64,000 bases of DNA from Legionella rubrilucens (GCF_001468125.1 NZ_LNYT01000007.1:49125-113124), one strand, 5' to 3'. Positions 47,643 through 58,567 are shown, counted from the first letter of the stretch. A program made the numbers and translations. The notes: generated by a model not told the origin, from the letters alone.

Positions 47643-48017
47643 ATGAGTATTTCAAACGTATTGCCTAGACTCATTCGACTGCGAGATGCTCCATCCTATC
47701 TAGGTATGGATCGTCATCGTTTTAATGAGGCAGTGAGACCTAATTTAATTGAAATCCCTATTGGTACTCAAGGGGTAGCATTCGATCGACTTGATTTAGA
47801 CGCCTGGGTAGACGATTATAAGCAATGTAGTGGTCGTCCCGCAGCAATCAACAGGAGTATGGATAGATGGGACGAAAACGAACGCCAGGGCTTCAAAAGC
47901 GTGGGGAGTTCTGGGTCATTGACAAGAAGGTCTTCGGACGCCGACTTTGCGAAAGCACTGGTACTAGCGACCTCGAAGAGGCCGAAAAATATCTTGCAAG
48001 GCGTCTTGAAGAAATAA
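47643..48017 (+). CDS. Excisionase-like DNA-binding protein
   Basis: From ATG 47643 the product has 124 residues. The N-terminus has a helix-turn-helix of the AlpA/excisionase kind (LRDAPSYLGMDRHRFNEAV, AFDRLDLDAWVDDY). The 3' end overlaps the integrase gene in another frame by about 150 bases, an arrangement seen upstream of many island integrases. It could direct excision or regulate the integrase. Confidence 0.65.
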   Translation: MSISNVLPRLIRLRDAPSYLGMDRHRFNEAVRPNLIEIPIGTQGVAFDRLDLDAWVDDYKQCSGRPAAINRSMDRWDENERQGFKSVGSSGSLTRRSSDADFAKALVLATSKRPKNILQGVLKK

Positions 48018-48991
48018 GGCAGGCGACTGTTTATGGTGTCAGGCCTAAAAGAAGTTTTATGGAAGCAGCAACAAAATTTCTGATGGAGAATCAGCACAAA
48101 CGTAGTCTTCATGATGATGCAGGAAGATTACGTGAGTTAGTGAAATACATTGGAGATATGCCGCTCGAATCGATTCATATGGGAGCTCTTCAGCCTTTTG
48201 TAGAAGGTAGGAGGAAAGATGGTGTGAGTACTCGAACTATAAACCATGGTTTACAAGTGGTAAGGCGAATACTCAATCTTGCTGCCAGTGAATGGATGGA
48301 TGAATATGGCTTAACGTGGATCATTAATGCTCCAAAAATTAAATTGTTACCGGAGCATGATCTGCGTAAACCTTATCCATTGAATTGGGATGAGCAACAC
48401 CGGCTTTTTAATGAGCTACCTTCTCATCTGGAAAAAATGGCATTATTTGCTGTGAATACTGGGTGTAGAGATCAGGAAATATGTGAGTTGCGTTGGGATT
48501 GGGAAATAAAGATTCCAGAGTTATCCCATATTATGGTGTTCATCATCCCTGCTGAGTTGGTAAAAAATGGTGAAGAGCGATTAGTTGTTTGTAATGATAC
48601 AGCTCGTTCAGTTGTAGAAGAAGAGAGAGGCAAGCATCCTACTCATGTGTTTAGTTTTAGAGGGAAGCCTTTAGCTCGGATTTTATCAACCGGATGGCGT
48701 CAAGCAAGAATTAAAGCCAATCTTCAACAGGTGCGTGTTCACGATCTCAAGCATACTTTTGGTCGGAGATTACGTGCAGCTGGTGTAAGTTTTGAAGACA
48801 GGCAGGATTTGCTTGGTCATCGCTCAGGGCGGATTACGACGCATTATTCATCAGCAGAATTACAAAATCTGTATGGTGCTGCGAATAAAGTGTGTGAGAA
48901 ACAAAAAAGCGGGGTAGTGCTGACTTTGTTGCGTAATCCAAATTTGAGAATGCCTGCAAATAAACAGGCTTCAAAGGTAGTTGCTTTATAG
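47867..48991 (+). CDS. int: Tyrosine integrase of the island
   Basis: A 374-residue site-specific recombinase with AGGAG nine bases before ATG. A core-binding SAM-like domain (residues about 60-160) precedes the catalytic domain: Arg in GCRDQEICEL, the HDLKHTF box (Lys where Arg is usual, as in a subset of phage/ICE integrases), LLGHRSG and tyrosine in TTHYSS. It should catalyse integration into and excision from the tRNA just downstream. The stop is 91 bases from the tRNA 3' end. Confidence 0.93.
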   Translation: MGRKRTPGLQKRGEFWVIDKKVFGRRLCESTGTSDLEEAEKYLARRLEEIRQATVYGVRPKRSFMEAATKFLMENQHKRSLHDDAGRLRELVKYIGDMPLESIHMGALQPFVEGRRKDGVSTRTINHGLQVVRRILNLAASEWMDEYGLTWIINAPKIKLLPEHDLRKPYPLNWDEQHRLFNELPSHLEKMALFAVNTGCRDQEICELRWDWEIKIPELSHIMVFIIPAELVKNGEERLVVCNDTARSVVEEERGKHPTHVFSFRGKPLARILSTGWRQARIKANLQQVRVHDLKHTFGRRLRAAGVSFEDRQDLLGHRSGRITTHYSSAELQNLYGAANKVCEKQKSGVVLTLLRNPNLRMPANKQASKVVAL

Positions 48992-49005
48992 GGTTTTAAA
49001 TGTAG

Positions 49006-49041
49006 GTCACGCAAAAGTCACGCAAGGACTTTTGAGGTGAC
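49006..49041. other. Interrupted hairpin beside the attachment region
   Basis: GTCAC at 49006 pairs with GTGAC ending at 49041, and AAAAGTC with GACTTTT, separated by small internal loops. The left arm also includes a direct repeat of GTCACGCA. It lies between the integrase and the tRNA and could be the integrase terminator or a binding site for recombination proteins. Confidence 0.4.
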
Positions 49042-49082
49042 TAAGGTATCAAGTGTAACTTATTGATTTTACTGGCTTAAAT

Positions 49083-49159
<77 letters not shown>

Positions 49160-49258
49160 GCGGGGGAGTGGAAATTGTAAACGCTTCGTTGAAAATACGC
49201 TAGAACAATTTCACTTTAACGCGGTTGCCCCCGCGCGTTTGGGGGGGGGGCGGGAGGG

Positions 49259-51133
49259 TTAAGCGTCGTCGCCCTCTAAGAAGCTTCGGAGTTTTTCCGA
49301 GCGGGAAGGGTGGCGGAGCTTGCGTAGGGCTTTTGCTTCGATCTGGCGGATGCGCTCGCGGGTGACGTCGAATTGTTTGCCGACTTCTTCCAGCGTGTGG
49401 TCCGTGTTCATCTCAATGCCGAAACGCATGCGCAAAACCTTGGCTTCACGCGGGGTCAAGGTTTCCAAAATTTCCAGTGTGGCTTCGCGTAACCCGTCGG
49501 CGGTGGCTTTTTCGAGCGGGGAGACAATGTTGTTGTCTTCGATGAAATCGCCTAAATGCGAATCTTCATCGTCGCCCACCGGCGTTTCCATGGAGATGGG
49601 TTCTTTGGCAATTTTGAGAACCTTTCTCACCTTGTCTTCGCTCAAGTCCATTTTGACCGCCAATTCCTCCGGCGTGGCTTCGCGGCCGGTTTCCTGCAAA
49701 ATCTGACGGGAAATGCGGTTTAATTTGTTGATGGTCTCAATCATGTGCACCGGAATACGGATGGTGCGCGCCTGGTCGGCAATCGAGCGGGTAATGGCCT
49801 GACGAATCCACCAGGTGGCATACGTCGAGAACTTGTAACCGCGGCGGTATTCAAACTTATCCACGGCTTTCATCAAACCGATGTTCCCTTCCTGAATTAA
49901 ATCCAGGAATTGCAAACCGCGGTTGGTGTACTTCTTGGCAATGGAAATCACCAGACGCAGGTTGGCTTCGACCATTTCCTTCTTGGCGCGGCGGGCTTTG
50001 GCTTCGCCGATGGACATCTTTTTATTAATGTCTTTGATTTCACTGATACTAAGACCGTATTCTTCTTCAAACGAGGCCAGTTTTGCTTGCAGACGCTTAA
50101 TTTCTTCCGCATTTTCATCGATACGGCTCATATCGAGTTTTTTGCCCTGCTTGCTGATTAAATCATCCAGCCAGTTCATGTCCGTTTCCTGACCCGGGAA
50201 GGTATCAATAAACAGTTTGCGGGGAATGCGTGCTTTCTCGATGCAAAGGCGCATGATCGTGCGTTCAAATTCACGGATGTGATTGCGCAATTGACGGAAA
50301 TGGCGTGTTAACTTATCCACCTGACGCGAAGTCAATTTCAGCTTCAGGAAGGAATCGGACATGGCTTCCAGACGCTCAAGGGTTTTGGCATTGGTGCGGC
50401 CCTTGGAACGCAGGCTGTCCATGGCGGCGTCATAGCAGACGCGTAAATCATCAAAATAGATCTTCGCCTGTTCCGGATTGGGGCCGTCATCGGCTTCGCC
50501 AAGACCGCTTTCGCCGTCTTCGCTCTCTTCGTCAAGATCCACATCCACGGCTTCTTCAAGCAGGGCATCCTGTTGCGATTCATCGAGCATCGAGCCAATG
50601 CTTGAGGCCGGCGCTTCTTCTTCCAGATCGGCGAAACCGCTGATGATTTCGCTCAAGCGCATTTCTTCAACCTGGACACGATCATAATCTTCAAGAACCA
50701 GTTGCACGGTTTCTGGGTAATGAGCTAAGGATTTAAGAACCTGATAAATGCCTTCTTCAATGCGCTTGGCAATGCGGATTTCACCTTCACGGGTCAACAG
50801 TTCGACCGTTCCCATTTCGCGCATGTACATGCGGACAGGGTCGGTTGTGCGTCCCGTTTCCTGATCGACCGAGGCAAGAACGGCAGCGGCTTCTTCCACG
50901 TCTTCCGGTGCTTCTTCGGTATTACCAAGCAGCGCAAGCTCGTCCTCACTGGGAGGCAGTTCAAAGACCTTGATATTCATCCCTTCCAGCATGCTGATGA
51001 TGACATCAAAGTGTTCGGTATCGACAATGTTGGGTAACAAGTCGTTAATCTGGGCATAGGTCAGGTAATTCTGCTCCTTACCCAAGCTGATCACTCTGGT
51101 AATTTGCGAGCGCTGTTGTTCTTGATCGTTCAT
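49259..51133 (-). CDS. rpoD: RNA polymerase primary sigma factor (sigma-70)
   Basis: A 624-residue housekeeping sigma factor. Region 1.1 at the start, an acidic spacer ([18 protein letters not shown]) between 1.2 and 2, region 2.3-2.4 ([20 protein letters not shown]), region 3 and region 4.2 ([20 protein letters not shown]) are all present. It directs RNA polymerase to vegetative promoters. It is the last gene of the macromolecular synthesis operon rpsU-yqeY-dnaG-rpoD. A run of ten G follows shortly after its stop. Confidence 0.98.
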   Translation of the reverse strand: MNDQEQQRSQITRVISLGKEQNYLTYAQINDLLPNIVDTEHFDVIISMLEGMNIKVFELPPSEDELALLGNTEEAPEDVEEAAAVLASVDQETGRTTDPVRMYMREMGTVELLTREGEIRIAKRIEEGIYQVLKSLAHYPETVQLVLEDYDRVQVEEMRLSEIISGFADLEEEAPASSIGSMLDESQQDALLEEAVDVDLDEESEDGESGLGEADDGPNPEQAKIYFDDLRVCYDAAMDSLRSKGRTNAKTLERLEAMSDSFLKLKLTSRQVDKLTRHFRQLRNHIREFERTIMRLCIEKARIPRKLFIDTFPGQETDMNWLDDLISKQGKKLDMSRIDENAEEIKRLQAKLASFEEEYGLSISEIKDINKKMSIGEAKARRAKKEMVEANLRLVISIAKKYTNRGLQFLDLIQEGNIGLMKAVDKFEYRRGYKFSTYATWWIRQAITRSIADQARTIRIPVHMIETINKLNRISRQILQETGREATPEELAVKMDLSEDKVRKVLKIAKEPISMETPVGDDEDSHLGDFIEDNNIVSPLEKATADGLREATLEILETLTPREAKVLRMRFGIEMNTDHTLEEVGKQFDVTRERIRQIEAKALRKLRHPSRSEKLRSFLEGDDA

Positions 51134-51220
51134 AGGTCTACTTATATGCTTGATTTAAGATCTGCAAAAAAGGTTTAAGATTATAAACCCGCCATCATAA
51201 TTAGGCTAGTCAATCATGTG

Positions 51221-52951
51221 TTATTTTTTATCACGCACTGGCTGATGGCGTTCTTTTAACATGGTTTGCAACACTAGCTTTTCAGAAACAGTTAAGCCCT
51301 CTTTTCGTGATTTTGCAATGTATTGGGCAATTTTATTTTCGAAATTTTGCTTATGTAAAAATTGTAGTATATCAATAAATTCGCGTGAGAGGGCTTCCTG
51401 CGGTACCTGATGATCCCATCCCGCCAGCCGGTTTAACGAATCAAAAAAATCAGTCCCCCGCCAGAGCTCAATCAATGAAGCGGTATTCATCGACGGCGAT
51501 GCGGCCACCTGGTTCAGCAACTGCTGCAGAATGCCCTGTCCTTCCCCATCCAGTACCATCGACGGCATGTGGGCTTTGGCCTGTTGGTAAATCTCGGGAT
51601 TTTGCACCAGCAGGGCAATGGCCAAGCGAATAGGGGAGCGGGTGATGGTTTTTTGACTCAGCGGCGCCTGCTCCTTCTTGTCTTCAAGCATGTGCATCAG
51701 GCGATGATTTTCAATGTGGGTCAAACGAGCCAGCTCATCAATGAGGATTTGCTTGTAAGGCCCATCCGTCATGGTCTGCAGGTACGGTTTCACTTTCTGA
51801 ATCAACTGGCTTTTGCCTGCACTGCGCCGTAAATCAATGCCTTTGATTAAGGTATCAAAGAAAAACTGGCTTAAGGGCAAAGCCTGCTTAAGCCGGGCTT
51901 TAAATTGGTCGCTGCCTTCCTCGCGCACCAGACTATCCGGATCATGCCCCTCCGGAAGAAAGATAAAGCTGGCATCAAGCCCTGAATTGAGTTGCGACAG
52001 CGTATTTTCCAGGGCCCGCCAGGCGGCCTGGCGGCCGGCTTCATCGCCGTCAAAGCAGAAAATAAGCTGGCGGGCATGCTTGCTCAACAATTGGATATGG
52101 TAGGTGCTGGTGGCAGTACCCAGAGCAGCGACGGCATTGTCAATGCCATGCTGGGCCAGAACAATCACATCCATGTACCCTTCGACGATGAGAATGGTGT
52201 CAGGGGGCGGATTGTTTTGCAGAACCTGATGCAAACCATACAATTCACGGTTTTTTTGAAAAATAATGGTTTCAGGCGAATTCAAGTATTTTGGCTTCTG
52301 TTCCGCCTCAATGGCCCTCCCGCCGAAGCCGATGATGCGGCCGTTGCGATCATGGATGGGGAACATGATGCGCTGGCGGTAACGATCATAGGTACTGCCG
52401 TCGTCTTTTTTGATTAACATCCCGGTTGTGATGAGATCGCTGCGCTGGGCCTTGAATTGCTGTTCAAGAGCATGCCAGCCGGCCTGAGCAAACCCAAGCT
52501 GGTATTTTTTGGCAATTTCACCCGTCAGCCCCCGTTGCCGCAGGTAACTGATCGCTTCCGGGGTGTTTTTCAGGTGATGCTGATAATGCTGGCTGACTTT
52601 GGCTAACAGTTGGTAAAGACTCAGCGATTGCTTTGTTTTTTCGCCGTGATTGTCACGTGGAACCTGCATGCCCACCCGTGCCGCCAGGGTTTCAACTGCT
52701 TCAATGAAGTTCTGGTTTAAGTAATTCATGACGAAACTGATGGAATTGCCGCTGGCCCCGCAGCCAAAGCAATGATAAAACTGCTTCTTGGCGACGACAT
52801 TGAAGGAGGGGGTTTTTTCGTTATGAAACGGGCAACAGGCAAGGTAGCTATTGCCTCGTTTTTTCAGAGGCACATAGCCATCAATAAGCTCGACCAGATC
52901 CGTGCGGCTTAGCAGTTCATCAATGAATGGCTGTGGTATTAAGCCAGTCAT
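51221..52951 (-). CDS. dnaG: DNA primase
   Basis: A 576-residue primase: N-terminal zinc finger (CCPFHNEKTPSF with CFGCGASG), the RNA polymerase core with FGGRAI, a TOPRIM domain (VEGYMDV and FDGDEAGR), and a C-terminal helicase-binding domain. It makes primers at the replication fork. It lies between yqeY and rpoD in the standard operon. Length is normal for the family. Confidence 0.97.
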   Translation of the reverse strand: MTGLIPQPFIDELLSRTDLVELIDGYVPLKKRGNSYLACCPFHNEKTPSFNVVAKKQFYHCFGCGASGNSISFVMNYLNQNFIEAVETLAARVGMQVPRDNHGEKTKQSLSLYQLLAKVSQHYQHHLKNTPEAISYLRQRGLTGEIAKKYQLGFAQAGWHALEQQFKAQRSDLITTGMLIKKDDGSTYDRYRQRIMFPIHDRNGRIIGFGGRAIEAEQKPKYLNSPETIIFQKNRELYGLHQVLQNNPPPDTILIVEGYMDVIVLAQHGIDNAVAALGTATSTYHIQLLSKHARQLIFCFDGDEAGRQAAWRALENTLSQLNSGLDASFIFLPEGHDPDSLVREEGSDQFKARLKQALPLSQFFFDTLIKGIDLRRSAGKSQLIQKVKPYLQTMTDGPYKQILIDELARLTHIENHRLMHMLEDKKEQAPLSQKTITRSPIRLAIALLVQNPEIYQQAKAHMPSMVLDGEGQGILQQLLNQVAASPSMNTASLIELWRGTDFFDSLNRLAGWDHQVPQEALSREFIDILQFLHKQNFENKIAQYIAKSRKEGLTVSEKLVLQTMLKERHQPVRDKK

Positions 52952-52960
52952 GTCAAAGGG

Positions 52961-53407
52961 TTAGCTTAATTTGGTCTTGATTAAGGCGCTGACTTTACTC
53001 ATGTCGGCACGGCCCTGCAATTGGGGCTTCAAATGGGCCATTACCTTGCCCATGTCACTCATCTTTTCAGCATTCACTTCGACAATGGCCTGTGAAATCA
53101 GCTGATTGACTTCGTCTTCCGAGAGGGGTTCCGGTAAATACTGACTGATGAGATCCAGTTCGAACTGCTCCTGGGCGACCAAATCATGACGTCCGGCGGT
53201 GTTGAACTGGGCGATGGATTCTTTGCGCTGCTTGGCCATTTTATCAAGAATAACCAGCATGCGTTCATCATCGACAGTAATGCGTTCGTCAACTTCCACT
53301 TGCTTGACAGCAGCAGTAATCAGGCGAAGCGCATCCAGTTTCATTTTATCCCTGGCACGCATCGCGTCTTTTAAATCATTACTTATGCGGTCTTTAATGC
53401 TCATCAT
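52961..53407 (-). CDS. yqeY: GatB/YqeY-domain protein
   Basis: A 148-residue cytosolic protein typical of YqeY: SIKDRISNDLKDAMRARDK start, LISQYLPEPLSEDE and the MGKVMAHLKPQLQGRAD end, related to the tRNA-binding tail of GatB. Its ATG overlaps the rpsU stop (TAATG). Function is not certain, probably RNA-linked. Insertion between rpsU and dnaG is common in gammaproteobacteria. Confidence 0.93.
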   Translation of the reverse strand: MMSIKDRISNDLKDAMRARDKMKLDALRLITAAVKQVEVDERITVDDERMLVILDKMAKQRKESIAQFNTAGRHDLVAQEQFELDLISQYLPEPLSEDEVNQLISQAIVEVNAEKMSDMGKVMAHLKPQLQGRADMSKVSALIKTKLS

Positions 53408-53634
53408 TACTTACGTCTGTGTTTGAGACTACGACGAGAACTGGTATCACGCGAAATTTTTTTCAGGTGACGTTTGACAGCAGCTGCTTGTTTGCGTTTA
53501 CGCTCAGCCGTGGGCTTTTCGTAAAATTCACGACGACGTAATTCGGTTAAAATTCCTGCTTTTTCACAGGAGCGCTTGAAACGACGCAGTGCGTATTCAG
53601 GATTTTCGCCTTCTTTCACACGAACGGTAGGCAT
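53407..53634 (-). CDS. rpsU: 30S ribosomal protein S21
   Basis: A 75-residue basic protein beginning [20 protein letters not shown] after Met, with a Lys/Arg-rich helix-rich end. It sits on the small subunit near the mRNA exit. First gene of the macromolecular synthesis operon. AGAGGA precedes the ATG. Confidence 0.97.
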   Translation of the reverse strand: MPTVRVKEGENPEYALRRFKRSCEKAGILTELRRREFYEKPTAERKRKQAAAVKRHLKKISRDTSSRRSLKHRRK

Positions 53635-53674
53635 TAATTAGTCCTCTGGTATAATTAAAAACAATAGGTTGGCA

Positions 53675-53703
53675 ATTCTAGTGCCAGTTGTGGTGTTCGT
53701 CAA
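53675..53703 (-). promoter_or_regulatory. Sigma-70-like promoter of the rpsU operon
   Basis: Read on the minus strand: TTGACG (53703-53698), a 17-base spacer, TAGAAT (53680-53675). Transcription would begin near 53668, about 34 bases before the rpsU ATG. Confidence 0.55.
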
Positions 53704-53734
53704 GTTTATTGAACTTATTTTGTCAAAGTTTGGG

Positions 53735-53740
53735 TATAAT
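53735..53740 (+). promoter_or_regulatory. Minus-10 box TATAAT for tsaD
   Basis: A consensus TATAAT lies 72 bases before the tsaD ATG; the minus-35 match is poor (TTGAAC is 20 bases away). It is back-to-back with the rpsU promoter. Confidence 0.35.
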
Positions 53741-53812
53741 AGTTGTTTTTTGGCAGGCAGCAAGGCTTTTGGCTATACTGCACGCTTTATTGGTTGATTG
53801 GTCGAGGTGTCA

Positions 53813-54838
53813 ATGCTAGTTCTGGGAATAGAATCATCCTGTGATGAAACAGGCGTCGCCCTGTACGATGGCGAGCGCGGACTGATTGCCCAGGCCCTGC
53901 ACTCCCAGATTGCGCTTCACCAGCAATACGGCGGGGTCGTGCCGGAACTGGCTTCCCGCGATCATGTGAATCATTTAATTCCATTGACGGAGAGCGTGTT
54001 GCGTCAGGCACAGGTCGATGCGGCTGCCATTGATGTCGTGGCTTACACCGCCGGACCCGGTTTAATCGGGGCTCTGTTAACCGGCGCCTGTTTTGCTAAA
54101 AGTTTAGCCTTCAGTTTAAATCGCCCGGCCTTGGCCATCCATCATCTCGAAGCCCATCTTTTAGCGGCCATGCTCGACAGCCCCGACTTGCAGTTTCCTT
54201 TTTTAGCGCTGCTGGTTTCAGGCGGCCATACCCAATTGATTGAGGCGCGGGCATTGGGAGACTATTGCCTTCTGGGCGATACGCTGGATGATGCCGTCGG
54301 CGAAGCCTTCGACAAAACCGCCAAGCTCATGGGCCTGCCTTATCCGGGCGGGGCGCAATTGGCCGCTTTGGCCGATCAGGCCTCTGCCGCCGAACAAACG
54401 CTTTTCGCACCTTTTCCGCGGCCCATGACGGACAGGCCCGGGCTCGATTTCAGTTTCAGCGGCCTTAAAACCCATGCCCTCACCTGCTGGCAGAACAGTG
54501 CCAAAGACGATTCCGCCCGACGCGGGATTACCTATGCCTTTCAAAACGCGGTGATTGACACACTGGTCATCAAATGCCGACGGGCGGTCGAAAAAACCGC
54601 AGCCAGCCGTCTGGTGGTGGCAGGTGGTGTCGGAGCAAACCGGGCGCTGCGCGCTGCCCTTCAGGTTTTAATGCAGGCTGTTGAGGGGACGGTGTATTTT
54701 CCGAGGCCTGAATACTGTACCGACAACGGGGCGATGGTGGCTTTTGCCGGTTTTCTGCATGCCGGGAACAATCAGCAAGACAGCAGCCAGGCGATTGAAG
54801 TCAAAGCACGCTGGCCGCTGACAAGCGAGTCAATTTAG
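53813..54838 (+). CDS. tsaD: tRNA threonylcarbamoyladenosine synthase subunit TsaD
   Basis: Start at ATG 53813 with GAGGTG upstream; 341 residues. The ASKHA fold opens with [11 protein letters not shown]; metal-binding histidines are in HHLEAHLLA (HxxxH), and the nucleotide loop is VSGGHTQL with a late [12 protein letters not shown]. It transfers threonylcarbamoyl onto A37 of ANN-decoding tRNAs with TsaB/E. Its end overlaps plsY by four bases tail to tail. Confidence 0.97.
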   Translation: MLVLGIESSCDETGVALYDGERGLIAQALHSQIALHQQYGGVVPELASRDHVNHLIPLTESVLRQAQVDAAAIDVVAYTAGPGLIGALLTGACFAKSLAFSLNRPALAIHHLEAHLLAAMLDSPDLQFPFLALLVSGGHTQLIEARALGDYCLLGDTLDDAVGEAFDKTAKLMGLPYPGGAQLAALADQASAAEQTLFAPFPRPMTDRPGLDFSFSGLKTHALTCWQNSAKDDSARRGITYAFQNAVIDTLVIKCRRAVEKTAASRLVVAGGVGANRALRAALQVLMQAVEGTVYFPRPEYCTDNGAMVAFAGFLHAGNNQQDSSQAIEVKARWPLTSESI

Positions 54839-55716
54839 GATTTTTTGGTGTCCCTGGCTGGGCTCTTGCGTCGCGGGTTAGCACTTTTGGTTTCCGTTGT
54901 TGCCGCTTTGGCCGGCTTTTTCGCCTTGCTGACGCGGGTCGTTTTTTTAGGACTGGCGGCGCGTTTCTCTGCCGCTTCCTGACTGACGTTTGACGCGGGC
55001 TTCTCCTGCTCATCGATGAGTTCAACCGCGGTGACTTCCCCTTCAATGTCTTCCTCAGTAATCACGCGGCCCTGGGGCGGCGATAAAATCTCTTCGGTGA
55101 CGGTGGGATGCTCCTTGTCCTTGAAACGTATTTTGGGTTCTTCCCCGTCAATGAGGCGGGTGATGTTATCGCGATGCTGGTAAAGAACAAAAATAGTAAT
55201 AAAGAAAAGTGGCGGGATGATTTCAATGTTGCCCATGGTCATGGCGGCATACAAGGGGGCTAAGATGATGGCAACGATGGATGCCAGCGAGGAGTAGCGG
55301 GTGTAATGGGCGATGGCAAGCCAGGTTACAATCACCAATGCCCCAAGGATGAGGTTTAAGCTCAGCAGAGCGCCCAAGGCAGTCGCTACGCCCTTGCCGC
55401 CGCGAAACTGGAAAAACACAGGGTACATGTGGCCCATGACAGCTGCAAAGGCAGCAAATCCCATGGTCACGGGGCCTGCATCGAGCAGACGGGCGAGTAA
55501 CACGGGGAGTACGCCTTTTAACATGTCGCCAATTAACACGATGATGGCGTATTTTTTACCTGATAATCGCAACACATTGGTGGCGCCCGGGTTTTTGGAG
55601 CCTTCCACGCGGGGATCAGGCAGCGAAAACAGGCGGCTCACAATCACTGCCGAGCAGAGCGAGCCGCACAAATAGGCAACAATAACGACAAACAGGAATA
55701 AAAAGAAACTGAGCAT
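54835..55716 (-). CDS. plsY: Glycerol-3-phosphate acyltransferase PlsY with long tail
   Basis: The first about 200 residues are a typical five-helix PlsY with signatures [22 protein letters not shown] and the last helix followed by the [13 protein letters not shown] text. It acylates glycerol-3-phosphate from acyl phosphate in the inner membrane. The C-terminus runs a further about 90 residues, acidic and then Lys/Ala/Pro/Ser-rich ([10 protein letters not shown]), absent in standard PlsY and probably disordered in the cytosol. Confidence 0.93.
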   Translation of the reverse strand: MLSFFLFLFVVIVAYLCGSLCSAVIVSRLFSLPDPRVEGSKNPGATNVLRLSGKKYAIIVLIGDMLKGVLPVLLARLLDAGPVTMGFAAFAAVMGHMYPVFFQFRGGKGVATALGALLSLNLILGALVIVTWLAIAHYTRYSSLASIVAIILAPLYAAMTMGNIEIIPPLFFITIFVLYQHRDNITRLIDGEEPKIRFKDKEHPTVTEEILSPPQGRVITEEDIEGEVTAVELIDEQEKPASNVSQEAAEKRAASPKKTTRVSKAKKPAKAATTETKSANPRRKSPARDTKKS

Positions 55717-55790
55717 GTAACCTCCTGGCTGAGGAAAGACTCATTATCAGCGAAAGCCAGGCAATTGTGAAGGGTTGAAAAAACAGCAGC

Positions 55791-56927
55791 TTAGTCTTCT
55801 GGAAGAAACAACGCCTGCAGATTATTGGTATAACGCCGTCCTCGTTCAGTCACCTGCCAATCGTTCTTCTGCAGGTCGATTAACCCCTTCTCCGCGGCCT
55901 GCTGTAATCTGGCCGTCAGGCCTTCGTCAGACAGGCCGGTTCTTTCTTTAAATAAGCTCCTCGGTATTTTTTGCTCAAGGCGGGTGGCATTGAGCATGAA
56001 TTCAAACAGCAACGAGGCTTCATCGATTCGTTCGCCAGCCGCCAAAAAGGCATGGTCTGGGTTCAGGTAGTCTTTGGGCTGACGGTATTTTCGCGTGCGA
56101 AGCACCTGATGATCCGCCGAGGTGAGCTTGCCATGCGCGCCGGCGCCGATGCCAAAATAGTCGCCGAAAAGCCAGTAATTCAAATTATGGCGCGATGCCT
56201 TCCCGGGCTGGCTGAATGCGGAAATTTCATAACGTTTAAACCCGTGCTCAGCCAACATCGCAAAGCCCTGGTCTTCCAGATCGGCCGTGAATTCATCGCT
56301 GGGAAGAGGCGGCTGTTGCTTGTAAAAGACCGTGTTGGGTTCCAGCGTCAGTTGATACCAGGAAATGTGCTGCGGCTGATGACTTATGGCCGTGCGTAAA
56401 TCGTCAAGCCCTTCCTGAAGGGTTTGCTCAGGCAGGCTGTGCATGATGTCCAGATTCATGTTGTCAAAACCCGCCGCCCTTGCGCTGTCAATGGCACGGT
56501 GAGCCTGAGCGTCATCGTGAATACGCCCTAATCGTTTGAGGTGGGTGGGATTGAAACTTTGGATGCCGAGCGACAGCCGGTTAATCCCAGCCTGTCGATA
56601 CGCCTTGAAACGCTGCTGTTCCACCGTGCCCGGATTGGCTTCCAGGGTAATCTCAATGTCCGGGCTGAAGTCGAGTAATTGATTGACTTCTGTGAGCAGG
56701 CGATCGTAGGCCTGGCCGGACAACAGGCTGGGGGTACCGCCGCCGATGAAAATGCTTTGCAGCAGGGTGCGTTGATGCCTTGCGATGTCGGCCTTTAAAT
56801 CGTCGATCAAGGCACGAACGTAGTCCTCTTCGGGCAGGCTGTCCGGGCTTTTATGTGAATTAAAATCACAATACGGGCATTTGCGGATACACCATGGAAC
56901 GTGAATATACAGCGACGTGGGTAACAT
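55791..56927 (-). CDS. hemW: Haem chaperone HemW (radical SAM)
   Basis: A 378-residue radical SAM protein. The cluster motif is CIRKCPYCDFN (CxxxCxxC), with the SAM-contact region IFIGGGTPSLL, the GEANPGTV-like LEANPGTVE, and SLGIQSFN. The extra Cys of true HemN is absent, indicating HemW, which delivers haem rather than oxidising coproporphyrinogen. Divergent from nudE. Confidence 0.93.
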   Translation of the reverse strand: MLPTSLYIHVPWCIRKCPYCDFNSHKSPDSLPEEDYVRALIDDLKADIARHQRTLLQSIFIGGGTPSLLSGQAYDRLLTEVNQLLDFSPDIEITLEANPGTVEQQRFKAYRQAGINRLSLGIQSFNPTHLKRLGRIHDDAQAHRAIDSARAAGFDNMNLDIMHSLPEQTLQEGLDDLRTAISHQPQHISWYQLTLEPNTVFYKQQPPLPSDEFTADLEDQGFAMLAEHGFKRYEISAFSQPGKASRHNLNYWLFGDYFGIGAGAHGKLTSADHQVLRTRKYRQPKDYLNPDHAFLAAGERIDEASLLFEFMLNATRLEQKIPRSLFKERTGLSDEGLTARLQQAAEKGLIDLQKNDWQVTERGRRYTNNLQALFLPED

Positions 56928-57029
56928 GAAACAAAATCAGGCTGGCTTGTTGGAATGGGCAATAGTATCATGATTACGGTTTTGTCACAAAACGTGATGC
57001 TCATTGGAACGGCCCTTAAGGTAGAGGAA

Positions 57030-57581
57030 ATGCGGGAAAAACCGGTTTGTAAGAAAAAAACGGTCATTGCGAAATCCAATCTGTTCACGGTTGAGCAATT
57101 GCATTTGCATTTTTCCAATGGCGCCCAACGCATCTATGAGCGTATCCGCAGCCACGGACATGGGGCGGTGCTGGTGGTTGCATTGACGGCCAGTGAGTCT
57201 ATACTTCTCGTTCGTGAATACGCCGCCGGTATCGATGGCTACGAACTGGCTTTTCCCAAGGGATTGATTGAGCAGGGCGAATCAGTAACCGACGCTGCAA
57301 ACCGCGAACTGCAGGAAGAGGCAGGCTTTGCAGCCAGGCAAGTGGATTGGATCCGATCAATGACGCTGGCACCCGGCTATTTTGGCGCCCGCATTGATTT
57401 GATTTTAGCCAGAGGCTTGTATCCTTCCCGACTGAAAGGAGACGAGCCGGAACCGCTGGATGTCATCGAGTGGCCGTTAAGCGCCAGCGATGACTTGTTA
57501 TTGAGGCCCGATTTTTCTGAAGCACGGAGCATTGCCGCGCTTTTATTGGTTAAAAAATGGTTAAATGAGGAAAAAAAATAA
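57030..57581 (+). CDS. nudE: ADP-compounds hydrolase NudE
   Basis: I favour ATG 57030 (AAGG upstream), giving 183 residues as in known NudE; an ATG at 56955 would add 25. The Nudix box is complete: G-L-I-E-Q-G-E followed by RELQEEAGF. It hydrolyses ADP-ribose, NADH and similar compounds. The [12 protein letters not shown] start and GDEPEPL end are typical. Its TAA overlaps the mdh ATG. Confidence 0.92.
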   Translation: MREKPVCKKKTVIAKSNLFTVEQLHLHFSNGAQRIYERIRSHGHGAVLVVALTASESILLVREYAAGIDGYELAFPKGLIEQGESVTDAANRELQEEAGFAARQVDWIRSMTLAPGYFGARIDLILARGLYPSRLKGDEPEPLDVIEWPLSASDDLLLRPDFSEARSIAALLLVKKWLNEEKK

Positions 57582-58567
57582 TGAATAAAGTTACCGTTGC
57601 TGTCACAGGCGCTGCCGGCCAGATTGGTTATGCGTTACTGTTTCGCATTGCTTCCGGGCAAATGTTTGGCCCCAATACCAAAGTCAAACTGCAGTTACTG
57701 GAACTGGAGCAGGCGTTACCCGCGCTGGAAGGGGTCGCCATGGAACTGGACGACTGTGCATTTCCTCTGCTGGACGGCATTGTCTGCACATCGGATCTGA
57801 ATAAGGCCATGAACGGGGTGAACTGGGCTCTGTTAGTGGGTTCCGTACCGCGCAAACAAGGAATGGAGCGCTCTGATTTATTGAAAATTAACGGCGGTAT
57901 TTTTACTCAGCAGGGGCTGGCCATTAATAACAATGCGGCCGATGATGTCCGTGTTTTTGTTGTAGGTAATCCCTGTAACACCAATTGCCTGATTGCCAAA
58001 AACAGCGCGAAAGACGTTCCAGCGGAACGATTCTTTGCCATGACCACGCTGGATGAGCTCCGCGCCCGCACGCAATTGGCTAAAAAAGCAGGTGTCGACA
58101 TTACCGCGATAACTGAAATGACCATCTGGGGCAATCATTCCTCCACCCAGTACCCTGATTTTTACAATGCCAAAATCAATGGCAAGTCGGCAGCCAGCGT
58201 CATCAATGATGAAACCTGGTTAAAAGAAACCTTTGTGAGCACGGTTCAGCAACGCGGCGCGGCCATTTTAAAAGCACGCGGCCTGTCTTCTGCCGCTTCG
58301 GCAGCCAATGCCGTCATTCACGGGGTGAACAACCTGCTGAATGACACGCCGGCCAACGAATCATTCTCCATGTGCTTAAGCTCCAACGGCGAGTACGGTG
58401 TCGATAAAGGCTTGATCTTCTCCTACCCCTGCCGCCGCACCAACGGCCGTCTGGAAGTCATCGAAGGCTTGCCGATGAATGAATTCAGCCAGGGTAAATT
58501 CAATGCCACACTGGACGAGCTGCGTCAGGAACGTGATGCCGTCATCGAGTTGGGATTACTGGATTAA
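57581..58567 (+). CDS. mdh: Malate dehydrogenase
   Basis: A 328-residue NAD-dependent enzyme of the TCA cycle. The Rossmann loop is [11 protein letters not shown], substrate arginines lie near [11 protein letters not shown] and [11 protein letters not shown], and the catalytic His in [13 protein letters not shown]. It converts malate and oxaloacetate. Its ATG overlaps nudE by one base. A strong GC hairpin follows. Confidence 0.97.
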   Translation: MNKVTVAVTGAAGQIGYALLFRIASGQMFGPNTKVKLQLLELEQALPALEGVAMELDDCAFPLLDGIVCTSDLNKAMNGVNWALLVGSVPRKQGMERSDLLKINGGIFTQQGLAINNNAADDVRVFVVGNPCNTNCLIAKNSAKDVPAERFFAMTTLDELRARTQLAKKAGVDITAITEMTIWGNHSSTQYPDFYNAKINGKSAASVINDETWLKETFVSTVQQRGAAILKARGLSSAASAANAVIHGVNNLLNDTPANESFSMCLSSNGEYGVDKGLIFSYPCRRTNGRLEVIEGLPMNEFSQGKFNATLDELRQERDAVIELGLLD

